Source: an uncultured Acidimicrobiaceae bacterium (lineage in GTDB: Bacteria > Actinomycetota > Acidimicrobiia > Spongiisociales > UBA5794). Taken from it: a stretch of 64,000 nucleotides of DNA. Positions within the stretch are counted from its first letter, which is position 1. The number at the start of each line of letters is the position of its first letter. Position numbers and translations under genes: made by a program. Of this stretch, positions 27,868-35,038 are shown one piece after another. The stretch covers positions 1 to 64,000 of the forward strand of contig CAMYMC010000030.1 of the NCBI GenBank assembly GCA_947259365.1. Direction: 5' to 3'. Under the pieces are notes generated by a model. The model had not been told where the DNA came from. It saw nothing but the letters and a program-made list of their open reading frames with translations, and ran no database searches.

Positions 27868-28148
27868 CGATCCACGACGACGTCAAGACGCGCACCGAGG
27901 CGCTCGAGGCTGCCGTGTATGCCGCTCTGGAGGCCTGCGACGCCTACCGGGACACCGTCGTCGGCCACCTCGACGAGCTCGGTCGCCTCGACGGTCCCAG
28001 CGAGATGGTCGTCAAACGGCTCCGCCAGTTCCAGGCCCGCGCCGAGGCCATGATCCGGATCATCGAGGACGACGTGCTCGACGAGCTGTTGTTCTGCATC
28101 GACAGGCTGGCCATGTTCGACCTCGCCGAGCGGGGACGGTTCATCTGA
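27864..28148 (+). CDS. Small helical protein coupled to the selenoprotein gene
   Basis: 94 residues from GTG 27864, overlapping the selenoprotein stop as GTGA, with GGGGGAA upstream. It is almost all charged and hydrophobic helix (TRTEALEAAVYAALEACDAYRD, then VVKRLRQFQARAEAMIRIIEDD) with no transmembrane segment. It looks like a two- or three-helix coiled-coil protein. I recognise no family. The tight coupling suggests a partner subunit or chaperone for the GrdB/PrdB-like protein. Confidence 0.72.
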   Translation: MTIHDDVKTRTEALEAAVYAALEACDAYRDTVVGHLDELGRLDGPSEMVVKRLRQFQARAEAMIRIIEDDVLDELLFCIDRLAMFDLAERGRFI

Positions 28149-28155
28149 GGGAACC

Positions 28156-29169
28156 TCACCCGCCGGCGCGTTCGCCGATCTCGTCGACGAGGCGGCGGGC
28201 GTTGCCGTCGAGGATCATGCGGCGCTCGTCCTCCGACAGCCCCGGGATCGAGGCCACAGTGGCCACCGGGTCCGGGTCCCCCATCTCGAATGGATAGTCC
28301 GTGCCGAGGAGCACGTGGTCGGCACCGACGACGTCGACGAGGAACCGCAGGCTCGAGGCGGAGTGGAGCACCGTGTCGAAGTAGAGGCTCCGCATCAGCT
28401 CCGTCGGGCCCCTCACCATGTCGCCACCCATGAGCGACCGTTTCTCGTCGAACCCTCGCTGGAGACGGCCGACCTGGTACGGCAGGAACCCTCCGCCGTG
28501 GACGATGCACATCCGCAGCTCCGGGTGACGGTCGAGGACGCCGGTGACGAGGATGCGAGCGACCGCGAGGGTCGTCTCGGCGGGCCGGCCCACCATGTTG
28601 TGGAGGAAGTGGGCCGACAGGTCGATCCCGGGAAGCGGCTGGTGGGGGTGGACGAGGACGAGGCACCGCAACTCCGCGGCCTTCGCCCAGAAAGGCTCGA
28701 GGGACGCGTCGGCGAGCGGCGCCCCGTCGACGGTCGTTGCGATCTCGACCCCGACGGCCCCGAGCGACGCGACGGCGTATTCCAGCTCGGCCGCGGCGAT
28801 GTGTCCTTCCTGGAGCGGCACCGTCGCCAGCATCATGAACCGATCGGGATGGGTCGCGACCTCGGCCGCCAGCGCTTCGTTGAAGAGGCGGGAGTAGACC
28901 CCGCCGGCCTCGGGGTCCAGCTCGTACCCGGTGAGGTCGATCCAGCTCGACAGCATCTGGATCTCGACCCCGGTGGCATCCATCGTCCCCAGCCGGAGCA
29001 CGGGATCCATGAGCTCGGTGCGGATCGGGCCCGCGATGCGGCGTCCCGCGAGCACCGCGGTCGAGCCCCTCCCGTCCTCTTGGATCTCGACGCCGAGAGC
29101 GGCGCCCTCGTTGCGCAGCGCCGGCAGCAGCCGGGTGGGGACGCAGTGGGCGTGGACGTCGATGCTCAC
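28156..29169 (-). CDS. Amidohydrolase-2 family protein (ACMSD-like)
   Basis: 337 residues from GTG 29169, with GGAGGAGG upstream; it overlaps the LVIVD-gene stop by 4 nt. The metal ligands are visible: HxH in IDVHAHC, a His in CLVLVHPHQ, a further His in CIVHGGGFLPYQVGR, and the Asp in VLLGTDYPFEMG. This is the TIM-barrel pattern of 2-amino-3-carboxymuconate-semialdehyde decarboxylase and gamma-resorcylate decarboxylase. Non-oxidative decarboxylation or hydrolysis of a cyclic acid is likely. It is the third gene of the operon starting at operator O4. Confidence 0.87.
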   Translation of the reverse strand: MSIDVHAHCVPTRLLPALRNEGAALGVEIQEDGRGSTAVLAGRRIAGPIRTELMDPVLRLGTMDATGVEIQMLSSWIDLTGYELDPEAGGVYSRLFNEALAAEVATHPDRFMMLATVPLQEGHIAAAELEYAVASLGAVGVEIATTVDGAPLADASLEPFWAKAAELRCLVLVHPHQPLPGIDLSAHFLHNMVGRPAETTLAVARILVTGVLDRHPELRMCIVHGGGFLPYQVGRLQRGFDEKRSLMGGDMVRGPTELMRSLYFDTVLHSASSLRFLVDVVGADHVLLGTDYPFEMGDPDPVATVASIPGLSEDERRMILDGNARRLVDEIGERAGG

Positions 29170-30332
29170 CGTGAGGCCTCCTCCATCCGTGCTCTCAGGT
29201 CGTCGTCGGGCTCGAGGACGTAGACGCCGCCGTTCACCCGGTCGGTGACGAACACCGTCCCCCCGTGATCGACGAAGACGTCGTTGATCTGCGCCGCCGC
29301 CTGCCCAGGGGGGCATTGCGGGATCCAGTGTGCGATCTCGCGTGGCCGGGAGGCATCGGCGAGGTCGTAGACCCGAAGACCTGCGTTGAAGTACGTCACG
29401 AACACGACCTCGTCGCTCCGGTAGCTGCCGGGACGGTTCTCGTGGAGGCAATGGGCGCCGAAGCGCAGGCCCCGCTCGCAGAAGTCGCCCTCCGGCACGG
29501 GGCAGATCGACAGGACCCGGGGGTGGGCTTCGTCGGCGACGTCGACGACGCGCACCATGTGCGGCGGGCCATCGCATCCGTCCTCGATCGCCTCGTCCGT
29601 CACGACCACGAGATCACGGCCGATCAGCGGCAGGCAGGTGTGAGTGTGGCCGCCGACCTCCCACTGGAGGTGGGACACCACGCCGGGGTTGGCGAGATCG
29701 GTGATGTCGAGGATGACCATGCCGGAGTCCCAGAATCCGAGGTACGCCCGATCGCCGTGGACCATCGCGTGGTGGACCGACCGCGACTCGGTCGCAGGCC
29801 AGTCGGGCACCTCGCCGCCACCGGTGAACATGCCCGGCCACCACCAGCGGCCGGCCTCGACCGGGTGCTCCGGATCATCGAGGTCGACGATGACCCAGAT
29901 GCGCTCGGCGAACCCTTCGGGTGTCGCCGAGACGTACGCGTAGCGACCGCCCTCCCACACGATGCGGTGGACCCCGCTGCCACCCGACGAGTAGAACCCG
30001 ATCTGGCGGGGGTCGAAGGGATCGGCGAGGTCGTAGATCGCGAACCCGGCCGAGGAGTGGTTCCCGCCGCGGAACTGCTCGTGGTTGACGAGGAGCAGCC
30101 CGTCGGCGACCTGGACCTTGTGGCTGTGGCCGCCCGGTGGCGCCGGCCACTGGTTCGCGAGACGCGGATCGGCGAGATCGGAGACATCGAGGATGCTCGT
30201 GCCCATCCCGCTCGGGCCGAAGTGCCCGACGTAGAGAGCATCCCCTTCCCGCATGACCTGCATCCCGTCCCCGTGTCCACCGAGATCGGATGACCCGACG
30301 AGACGGAGGCCGACCGCCGACTCCGGATGCAT
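29166..30332 (-). CDS. LVIVD-repeat beta-propeller protein
   Basis: 388 residues with repeated units of the form V-x-D-[LV]-x-D-P (ILDVSDLADPRLANQW, IYDLADPFDPRQIGFY, IVDLDDPEHPVEAGRW, ILDITDLANPGVVSHL, VVDVADEAHPRVLS, VYDLADASRPREIAHW). These are the marks of LVIVD propellers. Many His residues (GGHSHK, SVHHAMVHGD, GGHTHTC) could bind metal. No signal peptide is seen, so it is probably cytoplasmic. ATG 30332 has GAGGAG upstream. Some relatives are annotated as selenium-binding-like or lactonase-like; I have no firm function. Confidence 0.83.
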   Translation of the reverse strand: MHPESAVGLRLVGSSDLGGHGDGMQVMREGDALYVGHFGPSGMGTSILDVSDLADPRLANQWPAPPGGHSHKVQVADGLLLVNHEQFRGGNHSSAGFAIYDLADPFDPRQIGFYSSGGSGVHRIVWEGGRYAYVSATPEGFAERIWVIVDLDDPEHPVEAGRWWWPGMFTGGGEVPDWPATESRSVHHAMVHGDRAYLGFWDSGMVILDITDLANPGVVSHLQWEVGGHTHTCLPLIGRDLVVVTDEAIEDGCDGPPHMVRVVDVADEAHPRVLSICPVPEGDFCERGLRFGAHCLHENRPGSYRSDEVVFVTYFNAGLRVYDLADASRPREIAHWIPQCPPGQAAAQINDVFVDHGGTVFVTDRVNGGVYVLEPDDDLRARMEEASR

Positions 30333-30352
30333 GAGATCTCCTCCGAGGTCGC

Positions 30353-30913
30353 TCACCCGGTCGTCGCCGCCGACCGCATCGCCTCCGCGAGCTGACCCTG
30401 GGCGGCCCCGAGCGTCTTGAGCCATCGCTGGCCGCCGAAGGTGAATCCCACCCAGTAGCCGATCTCCACGATCTCGGCCTCGGTGAACTCGGCACGCAAC
30501 GCCGCCCACATCCCGTCGTCGGCACGCGCCGGGTCCCACATGATCGTGTCGGCGTACCGGAGGGCGAGCTTCTGCCGAGGGGTGTACCGCTCGGATGTGT
30601 CGAAGTGGAGGAGGTCGTGGAGCTCGTCGTGGTCCTGGGCGATGTCGCGAGCGATGCCCTGGTTGGCGCAGTAGGTGCACTCCCCGGCGAGCGAGATGTA
30701 CGCGCGCAGCAACTCCTTGAGGTCGAAGTCGACGACGCCGTCGTGATAGATCCACTCCCGGGTCTTCGTGAACGAGCGCATGACGCCGGGCTGGTGGGCG
30801 CGGATCGACTGGAACTCCGGTCCCGGCTTGCCACGCTCGATCGCGGCTTCGAGCCAGGCGCGACACTCGACGTCGTCGACCTGATCCGGGAGCCGGTAGC
30901 TGATGTGGGCCAT
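30353..30913 (-). CDS. Carboxymuconolactone decarboxylase / AhpD-like peroxidase-family protein
   Basis: 186 residues. The all-helical CMD domain carries the redox CxxC motif in GECTYCANQGIARDIAQDH, as in AhpD-type alkylhydroperoxidases. True decarboxylases lack that pair. ATG 30913 is preceded by AGGAGG. It is the first gene of a three-gene operon with the LVIVD protein and the amidohydrolase, read from a promoter overlapping operator O4. A redox partner role with the GrdB/PrdB-like protein is conceivable but only a guess. Confidence 0.85.
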   Translation of the reverse strand: MAHISYRLPDQVDDVECRAWLEAAIERGKPGPEFQSIRAHQPGVMRSFTKTREWIYHDGVVDFDLKELLRAYISLAGECTYCANQGIARDIAQDHDELHDLLHFDTSERYTPRQKLALRYADTIMWDPARADDGMWAALRAEFTEAEIVEIGYWVGFTFGGQRWLKTLGAAQGQLAEAMRSAATTG

Positions 30914-30936
30914 GGGGGACCTCCTGCGCGACGTGC

Positions 30937-30950
30937 CGCAATCGATTGTA
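30937..30950. promoter_or_regulatory. LacI-type operator O4 (CMD-LVIVD-amidohydrolase operon)
   Basis: CGCAATCGATTGTA matches the consensus at 13 of 14 positions. On the minus strand its TACAAT half is a good -10 element for the operon starting at 30913. It is 97 nt centre-to-centre from O5. Confidence 0.8.
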
Positions 30951-31033
30951 GCGGCGACACCGAAACGTGACCCAGCCGGCCTGTGGACGGCGAATGCGCG
31001 CCCACCGACGCAACCCCGTCGCGGGCTGCCCGG

Positions 31034-31047
31034 GACAATCGATTGCA
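31034..31047. promoter_or_regulatory. LacI-type operator O5 (autoregulation of the lacI-family gene)
   Basis: GACAATCGATTGCA matches the consensus except at the first base. It sits just upstream of TACACT (31053-31058), a likely -10 element for the regulator gene, whose ATG is at 31084. O4 and O5 together could support looping across the divergent promoter. Confidence 0.8.
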
Positions 31048-31083
31048 GTCGCTACACTCCGGCCAAACCGCCGGGGCAGACGT

Positions 31084-32118
31084 ATGAACGATCGAGTGAC
31101 ACTGCGCGATGTCGCCCGTGAGGCCGGCGTCCACGCTTCGACGGCGTCTCGCGCCCTCAACCCGGAGACCCGCGGCGTCGTGAGCGAGACGACGGTCCAC
31201 CGGGTCCTCGAGGCAGCGAGACGGCTGTCCTACCGCCCCCATGCCGTCGCCCGCGGGCTGCGCACCAACCGGACGATGACCGTCGGGATGGTGGTCCCCG
31301 ACCTCGAGAACCCGCTGTTCCCCCCCATCGTTCGCGGCGTCGAGGCCGAGCTCGGCGGCGCCGGCTACTCGATCCTCGTCGGTAACACCGACAACGACGC
31401 GGAACGGCTCCGCACGATGGTGGCCTCGCTCCTCGCCCACCAGGTGGATGGGCTCATCCTCGCCACCGCCGCGGCCCACGACGACCTCGTCGACGAGCTC
31501 GTCGAGCGCCGGGTCGCGCTCGTTCTCGTCAACCGCTTCGCCGAGGACGTCCCCACCTCCGCCGTGGTCGGCGACGACAGGGCGGGCATCGAGCTCGCCG
31601 TTGCCCACATCGCGTCGCTCGGCCATCGCGTCGTCGGCCATGTCGCCGGGCCCGGCGTGCTGTCGACGGGACGGGTCCGCGCCAAGACCTTCCTCGAAGC
31701 CGCCATCCGCCACCGGCTCGACGTCGACCCCGGGCTCGTCGAGGAAGCGGGATGGTTCCAGGTCGAGCCCGGCCGCCACGCCTGCCTCGCCCTCCTCGAT
31801 CGCCGGCCCGACATGACCGCGGTCGTCGCCGCCAACGACCTGCTCGCGCTCGGGTGCTACGCGGCCGCCGCCCAGCGCGGCCGCCACGTCCCGCAGGATC
31901 TCTCGGTCACCGGCTACAACGACATGCCGTTCGTCGACCTCATGGAGCCGGCGCTGACGACGATCTGTGTGCCGTACCGGGAGATGGGCCACGTCGCCGG
32001 TGTGAGCCTGCTCGAGCTCATGCGTCGCAACCCGGACCTGCCGTCCCCGCCGGCCGAGACGATCCGCCTCACCCCGAGCCTGACCGTCCGGGCCTCGACG
32101 GCCCCGCCTCGTTCGTGA
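31084..32118 (+). CDS. LacI-family transcriptional regulator
   Basis: 344 residues. The N-terminal HTH is classical (VTLRDVAREAGVHASTASRALN), then the hinge (YRPHAVARGLRT) and a periplasmic-binding-protein-like effector domain (MTVGMVVPDLENPLFPPIVRGVE to TAVVAANDLLALG and VTGYNDMPFV). ATG 31084 starts right at the HTH; the open frame upstream runs through the promoter. It is the only such regulator in the window and lies centrally among the seven operators, one in its own promoter, so it is the likely repressor of the whole set. LacI effectors are usually sugars or nucleosides. Confidence 0.93.
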   Translation: MNDRVTLRDVAREAGVHASTASRALNPETRGVVSETTVHRVLEAARRLSYRPHAVARGLRTNRTMTVGMVVPDLENPLFPPIVRGVEAELGGAGYSILVGNTDNDAERLRTMVASLLAHQVDGLILATAAAHDDLVDELVERRVALVLVNRFAEDVPTSAVVGDDRAGIELAVAHIASLGHRVVGHVAGPGVLSTGRVRAKTFLEAAIRHRLDVDPGLVEEAGWFQVEPGRHACLALLDRRPDMTAVVAANDLLALGCYAAAAQRGRHVPQDLSVTGYNDMPFVDLMEPALTTICVPYREMGHVAGVSLLELMRRNPDLPSPPAETIRLTPSLTVRASTAPPRS

Positions 32119-33323
32119 CGACGCCGGGGCCCGGCGCGGCGACGCCGGCGCCGGGCCGTGGGCCGCGGACCGGCATCGTCATCGGAGCCGGCCTGCTCGC
32201 CATCACCACCGCTGCGTTCGTCCGACCGCCGCTGCTCCCCGACATGGGTCGCGATCTCGACCTCTCGCCCACCGGTCTCGGTGCGCTCGGATCGGTCTTC
32301 GCGCTCGGGCGGATCATCACCGACATCCCGGTGGGCCGCCTCACCGACACCAAGCCTTCGGGCCGCATGCTCGCGGCCGGTGCCGCCCTCGTCGGCGCCG
32401 GCAGCGTCGTCTCCGGTCTCGCCCCGGTGAGTGCGCTCGCGTTCGCCGGCGCTTTCGTCCTCGGCATCGGGTCGGCGTGGACCAACACCACCGGCATGGC
32501 TGCGTTCGCCACGGCACCCCGCCACCGCCGGGGCGTCGCCATGTCGGCATTCGCCGCCGGCCTCCTCCTCGGCCAGGCCGTCGGGCCGGCGTTCGGGGGT
32601 CTCGTCGCCGCGGCGAGCGACTGGCGGATCGCGTTCTTCGCGGCAGCCGGGCTCATGGGCGGCGTGGCCGCGTGGCTCCTGCTCATCCTGCGCTCGCAGC
32701 CCGCCCCGCGAGCACCGACGGTCGGCGTGGCAGCGTCCCCACCCGCACCGGAGCTGCCGCGCCGGCGCGTGTTGGCCGCCCTCTACCTGCTGCCCGCCGT
32801 CCAGTTCGGCATCGGCGGAGCGATGGTGCAGACGCTCGTTCCGATCGTCGGTGACGCCGAGCTCGGGCTCGGTGCCGGCATCGTCGGGCTCGCCATCGGG
32901 CTCGGAGGGTTGTTCCGTCTCGCCGGGGCAGTCATCAGCGGCAGGATCGCCGATCGTCGCTCGCGGCGGTGGGCGCTGTTCCCGGGTCTTCTCATCCAGT
33001 TCGCCGGCCTCGTCGTGTTCGCCGCTGCCGGGTCGAGGGCCGGCTGGGCGATCGCGATCGGCCTCGTCATGCTCGGATCGGTCGGCGTCAACGTCGGCGC
33101 GACGATCCTCGCCGACCTCACCGAGGGCGGCGGCCTCGGCCGCAGACTCGGCATGTTCCGCCTGACGGGCGATCTGGCGCTGCTCGTCGCCCCCGCCCTC
33201 GCCGGTGCCCTCTACGACGTGGCCGGCCGCGGGATCTCGGTGCTCCCCCTCATCGTCTTCGTGGCCGCAGTGATCGCATTTGCCTTCGTCGTCGTCCCCG
33301 AGACGGTGGCTCCCGACGGATGA
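32115..33323 (+). CDS. Major facilitator superfamily transporter
   Basis: 402 residues from GTG 32115, overlapping the regulator stop as GTGA. About twelve hydrophobic helices are seen. The loop 2-3 motif reads DIPVGRLTDTKPSGR, and its second-half counterpart is SGRIADRRSRR. Being co-transcribed with the lacI-family gene, it probably moves the inducer or a pathway product. Substrate and direction cannot be told. Confidence 0.88.
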   Translation: MTTPGPGAATPAPGRGPRTGIVIGAGLLAITTAAFVRPPLLPDMGRDLDLSPTGLGALGSVFALGRIITDIPVGRLTDTKPSGRMLAAGAALVGAGSVVSGLAPVSALAFAGAFVLGIGSAWTNTTGMAAFATAPRHRRGVAMSAFAAGLLLGQAVGPAFGGLVAAASDWRIAFFAAAGLMGGVAAWLLLILRSQPAPRAPTVGVAASPPAPELPRRRVLAALYLLPAVQFGIGGAMVQTLVPIVGDAELGLGAGIVGLAIGLGGLFRLAGAVISGRIADRRSRRWALFPGLLIQFAGLVVFAAAGSRAGWAIAIGLVMLGSVGVNVGATILADLTEGGGLGRRLGMFRLTGDLALLVAPALAGALYDVAGRGISVLPLIVFVAAVIAFAFVVVPETVAPDG

Positions 33324-33349
33324 GGTCGCATCGACGCCGGGCACCCGGA

Positions 33350-33363
33350 TGCAATCGTTTGTA
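33350..33363. promoter_or_regulatory. LacI-type operator O6 (OsmC gene)
   Basis: TGCAATCGTTTGTA differs by one base from the consensus. It lies 37 nt before the OsmC ATG. TAGACT (33362-33367) overlaps its right edge and fits a -10 element. Confidence 0.78.
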
Positions 33364-33400
33364 GACTCGTCACCCGACTCGACGACGAAGGGATCCCACG

Positions 33401-33895
33401 ATGGCCACCGAGGTGACGAGCGACGACCAGATGGCCGAGCCCATCATCCGGCGCAAGACGCTCACCGCACAGAACGACGCGACGATGATGACGATCATCG
33501 ACTTCGGCGAGCACGGGCACGTCGTCACGGACGAGCCGCTCGCTCATGGCGGCTCCGGCGAGGGTCCGTCTCCGCTGCAGACGGTGCTCGCGGCCCTCTG
33601 CGGGTGTGAGGGCGTCACGTTCCGGAGGACGGCGAGCGAGATGGGGTTCGAGTACGACTCGATCACCTTCGAGGCCGAATACACGATCGATATCCGCGGC
33701 CGCATGGGCAAGCGCGACGTCAGACCTCACTTCCAGACGATCCGCGTCGAGGCGAAGGTCGCGACCGACGAGCCTGAGGAGCGGTTGGCGGAGGTCGTCG
33801 AGGAGACCGAGCGCCGCTGCCCCGTCTTCAACCTCGTCTCCGACGCGGGCGTCGACCTCGTCGTCCGCTGGGTGCGGACGTCTCCCGCCGGTTGA
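33401..33895 (+). CDS. OsmC/Ohr-family protein
   Basis: 164 residues. The two conserved Cys of the OsmC fold are visible: one in VLAALCGCEGVTF and one in TERRCPVFNLVSDAG. These proteins reduce organic hydroperoxides with thiols. The first Cys lies in a CGC doublet. ATG 33401 follows operator O6 and a plausible -10 box, so it belongs to the LacI-type regulon. Peroxide or reactive-intermediate detoxification for the pathway is the simplest role. Confidence 0.87.
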   Translation: MATEVTSDDQMAEPIIRRKTLTAQNDATMMTIIDFGEHGHVVTDEPLAHGGSGEGPSPLQTVLAALCGCEGVTFRRTASEMGFEYDSITFEAEYTIDIRGRMGKRDVRPHFQTIRVEAKVATDEPEERLAEVVEETERRCPVFNLVSDAGVDLVVRWVRTSPAG

Positions 33896-33913
33896 CCGGC
33901 CCGGAGGGCGAGA

Positions 33914-34855
33914 TCAGCCGCCCTCGCCGAGACCGTCGGTGACGTCGCGGTTCTCGGAGACGATCGTGCGACCGGCGGCGCCGGCCTCGAGCTCGAGCAG
34001 GGCGCCGAAGTCCTGATCCCCGTACCCGCGGCCGATGCCCTCGAGGACCATCTGGTGGACGGCGGCCGCGGTGGGAAGCGGGACGTCGAGTTCCCTCCCC
34101 TCGGCGAGGCCCAGCTCGAAGTCCTTGCGGAGGAGGTGCCACGTGAACGTCGGCGTCCAGTCGAGGTTGACGAACGCCGGCGTCTTGTACTTCGTGAAGG
34201 TCGAGCCCATGACGCTGTCGTTGAGGAACTCGAGGAAGTCCGCCCTGTTCACCCCCGAGGCCTCGGCGAGCATCGTGACCTCGGCCAGGGACTGGGTGAC
34301 GACGCCGAGGTGGAGGTTGTGGCACAGTTTGACGAGCCGCGCCTCGTCGACCGGTCCCACATACGTCACTTTGCGCCCAAAGGTCTCGAGATAGGGCAGC
34401 GCGACGTCGTAGGCCTCACGGGGGCCGGAGACGACAACGGTGAGCTTCCCCGATTTGACGACCTTGGGGTTGCCGCTCACCGGAGCGGCGAGGATCGCGG
34501 TGCCCGCGCCGGCCACCGTCTCGCGCAGCCGCCGCGACGTCGGGGGGTCGATGGTCGTCGAATCCACGAGGATCGACGGGCTCTCGGTGCCCGAGAGCAC
34601 ACCGTCGTCGCCGGCGGTCACCTCCATGACGTCGGCCGGTCCGGCCACCATCGTGAAGACGATGTCGCGATCCCCGAGCTCGCGGGGACTGTCGACGACG
34701 GTCGCTCCGAGATCGGCGAGCGGCTCCGCCTTCGCCCGGGTCCGGTTGTAGACGCCGACGTCGTGACCCGCCTTGAGGAGCCGTTCGGCAAGTGCATACC
34801 CCATGCGTCCGGTGCCGATCCATCCCAGACGCTGGCTCTGGCCGCTCACTGTCAT
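33914..34855 (-). CDS. NAD(P)-dependent beta-hydroxyacid dehydrogenase (3-hydroxyisobutyrate dehydrogenase-like)
   Basis: 313 residues. The dinucleotide motif is LGWIGTGRMGYALAERLLKAGHDV. The substrate loop is VSGNPKVVKSGKLTVVVSG, and the catalytic Lys/Asn pair lies in LVKLCHNLHLGV. Family members oxidise 3-hydroxyisobutyrate, tartronate semialdehyde or related acids. ATG 34855 begins the fold; longer upstream frames cross operator O7 and are not coding. It converges with OsmC, 18 nt apart. Confidence 0.9.
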   Translation of the reverse strand: MTVSGQSQRLGWIGTGRMGYALAERLLKAGHDVGVYNRTRAKAEPLADLGATVVDSPRELGDRDIVFTMVAGPADVMEVTAGDDGVLSGTESPSILVDSTTIDPPTSRRLRETVAGAGTAILAAPVSGNPKVVKSGKLTVVVSGPREAYDVALPYLETFGRKVTYVGPVDEARLVKLCHNLHLGVVTQSLAEVTMLAEASGVNRADFLEFLNDSVMGSTFTKYKTPAFVNLDWTPTFTWHLLRKDFELGLAEGRELDVPLPTAAAVHQMVLEGIGRGYGDQDFGALLELEAGAAGRTIVSENRDVTDGLGEGG

Positions 34856-34885
34856 CGTGCAACACTCCCGGGGTCCGTCGGAGGC

Positions 34886-34899
34886 TGCAATCGATTGTA
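34886..34899. promoter_or_regulatory. LacI-type operator O7 (hydroxyacid dehydrogenase promoter)
   Basis: TGCAATCGATTGTA is an exact consensus match. Five more symmetric bases on each side (GAGGC and GCCTC) make an almost perfect 24-bp palindrome, the longest of the set. Its minus-strand TACAAT fits the -10 box of the gene starting at 34855. The L-2-hydroxyglutarate oxidase gene starts 139 nt away on the other side. Confidence 0.82.
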
Positions 34900-35038
34900 G
34901 CCTCGGTGGGATGACGACTGCACCCGCACCGCCGGCTCGCCGCGACACCCGAGGCTGGTCCTGTGGAGCCCGGTACACTCGCCGCCTGCGCTGCGGCGGC
35001 CACGGAGCGCATCGGACGAGGGTCCCGGGAGATTGGTG

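Noticed and set aside
30353-30913. AhpD-like protein as a second selenoprotein
   Set aside because: The redox motif is an ordinary CxxC with TGC-type codons and no in-frame TGA.
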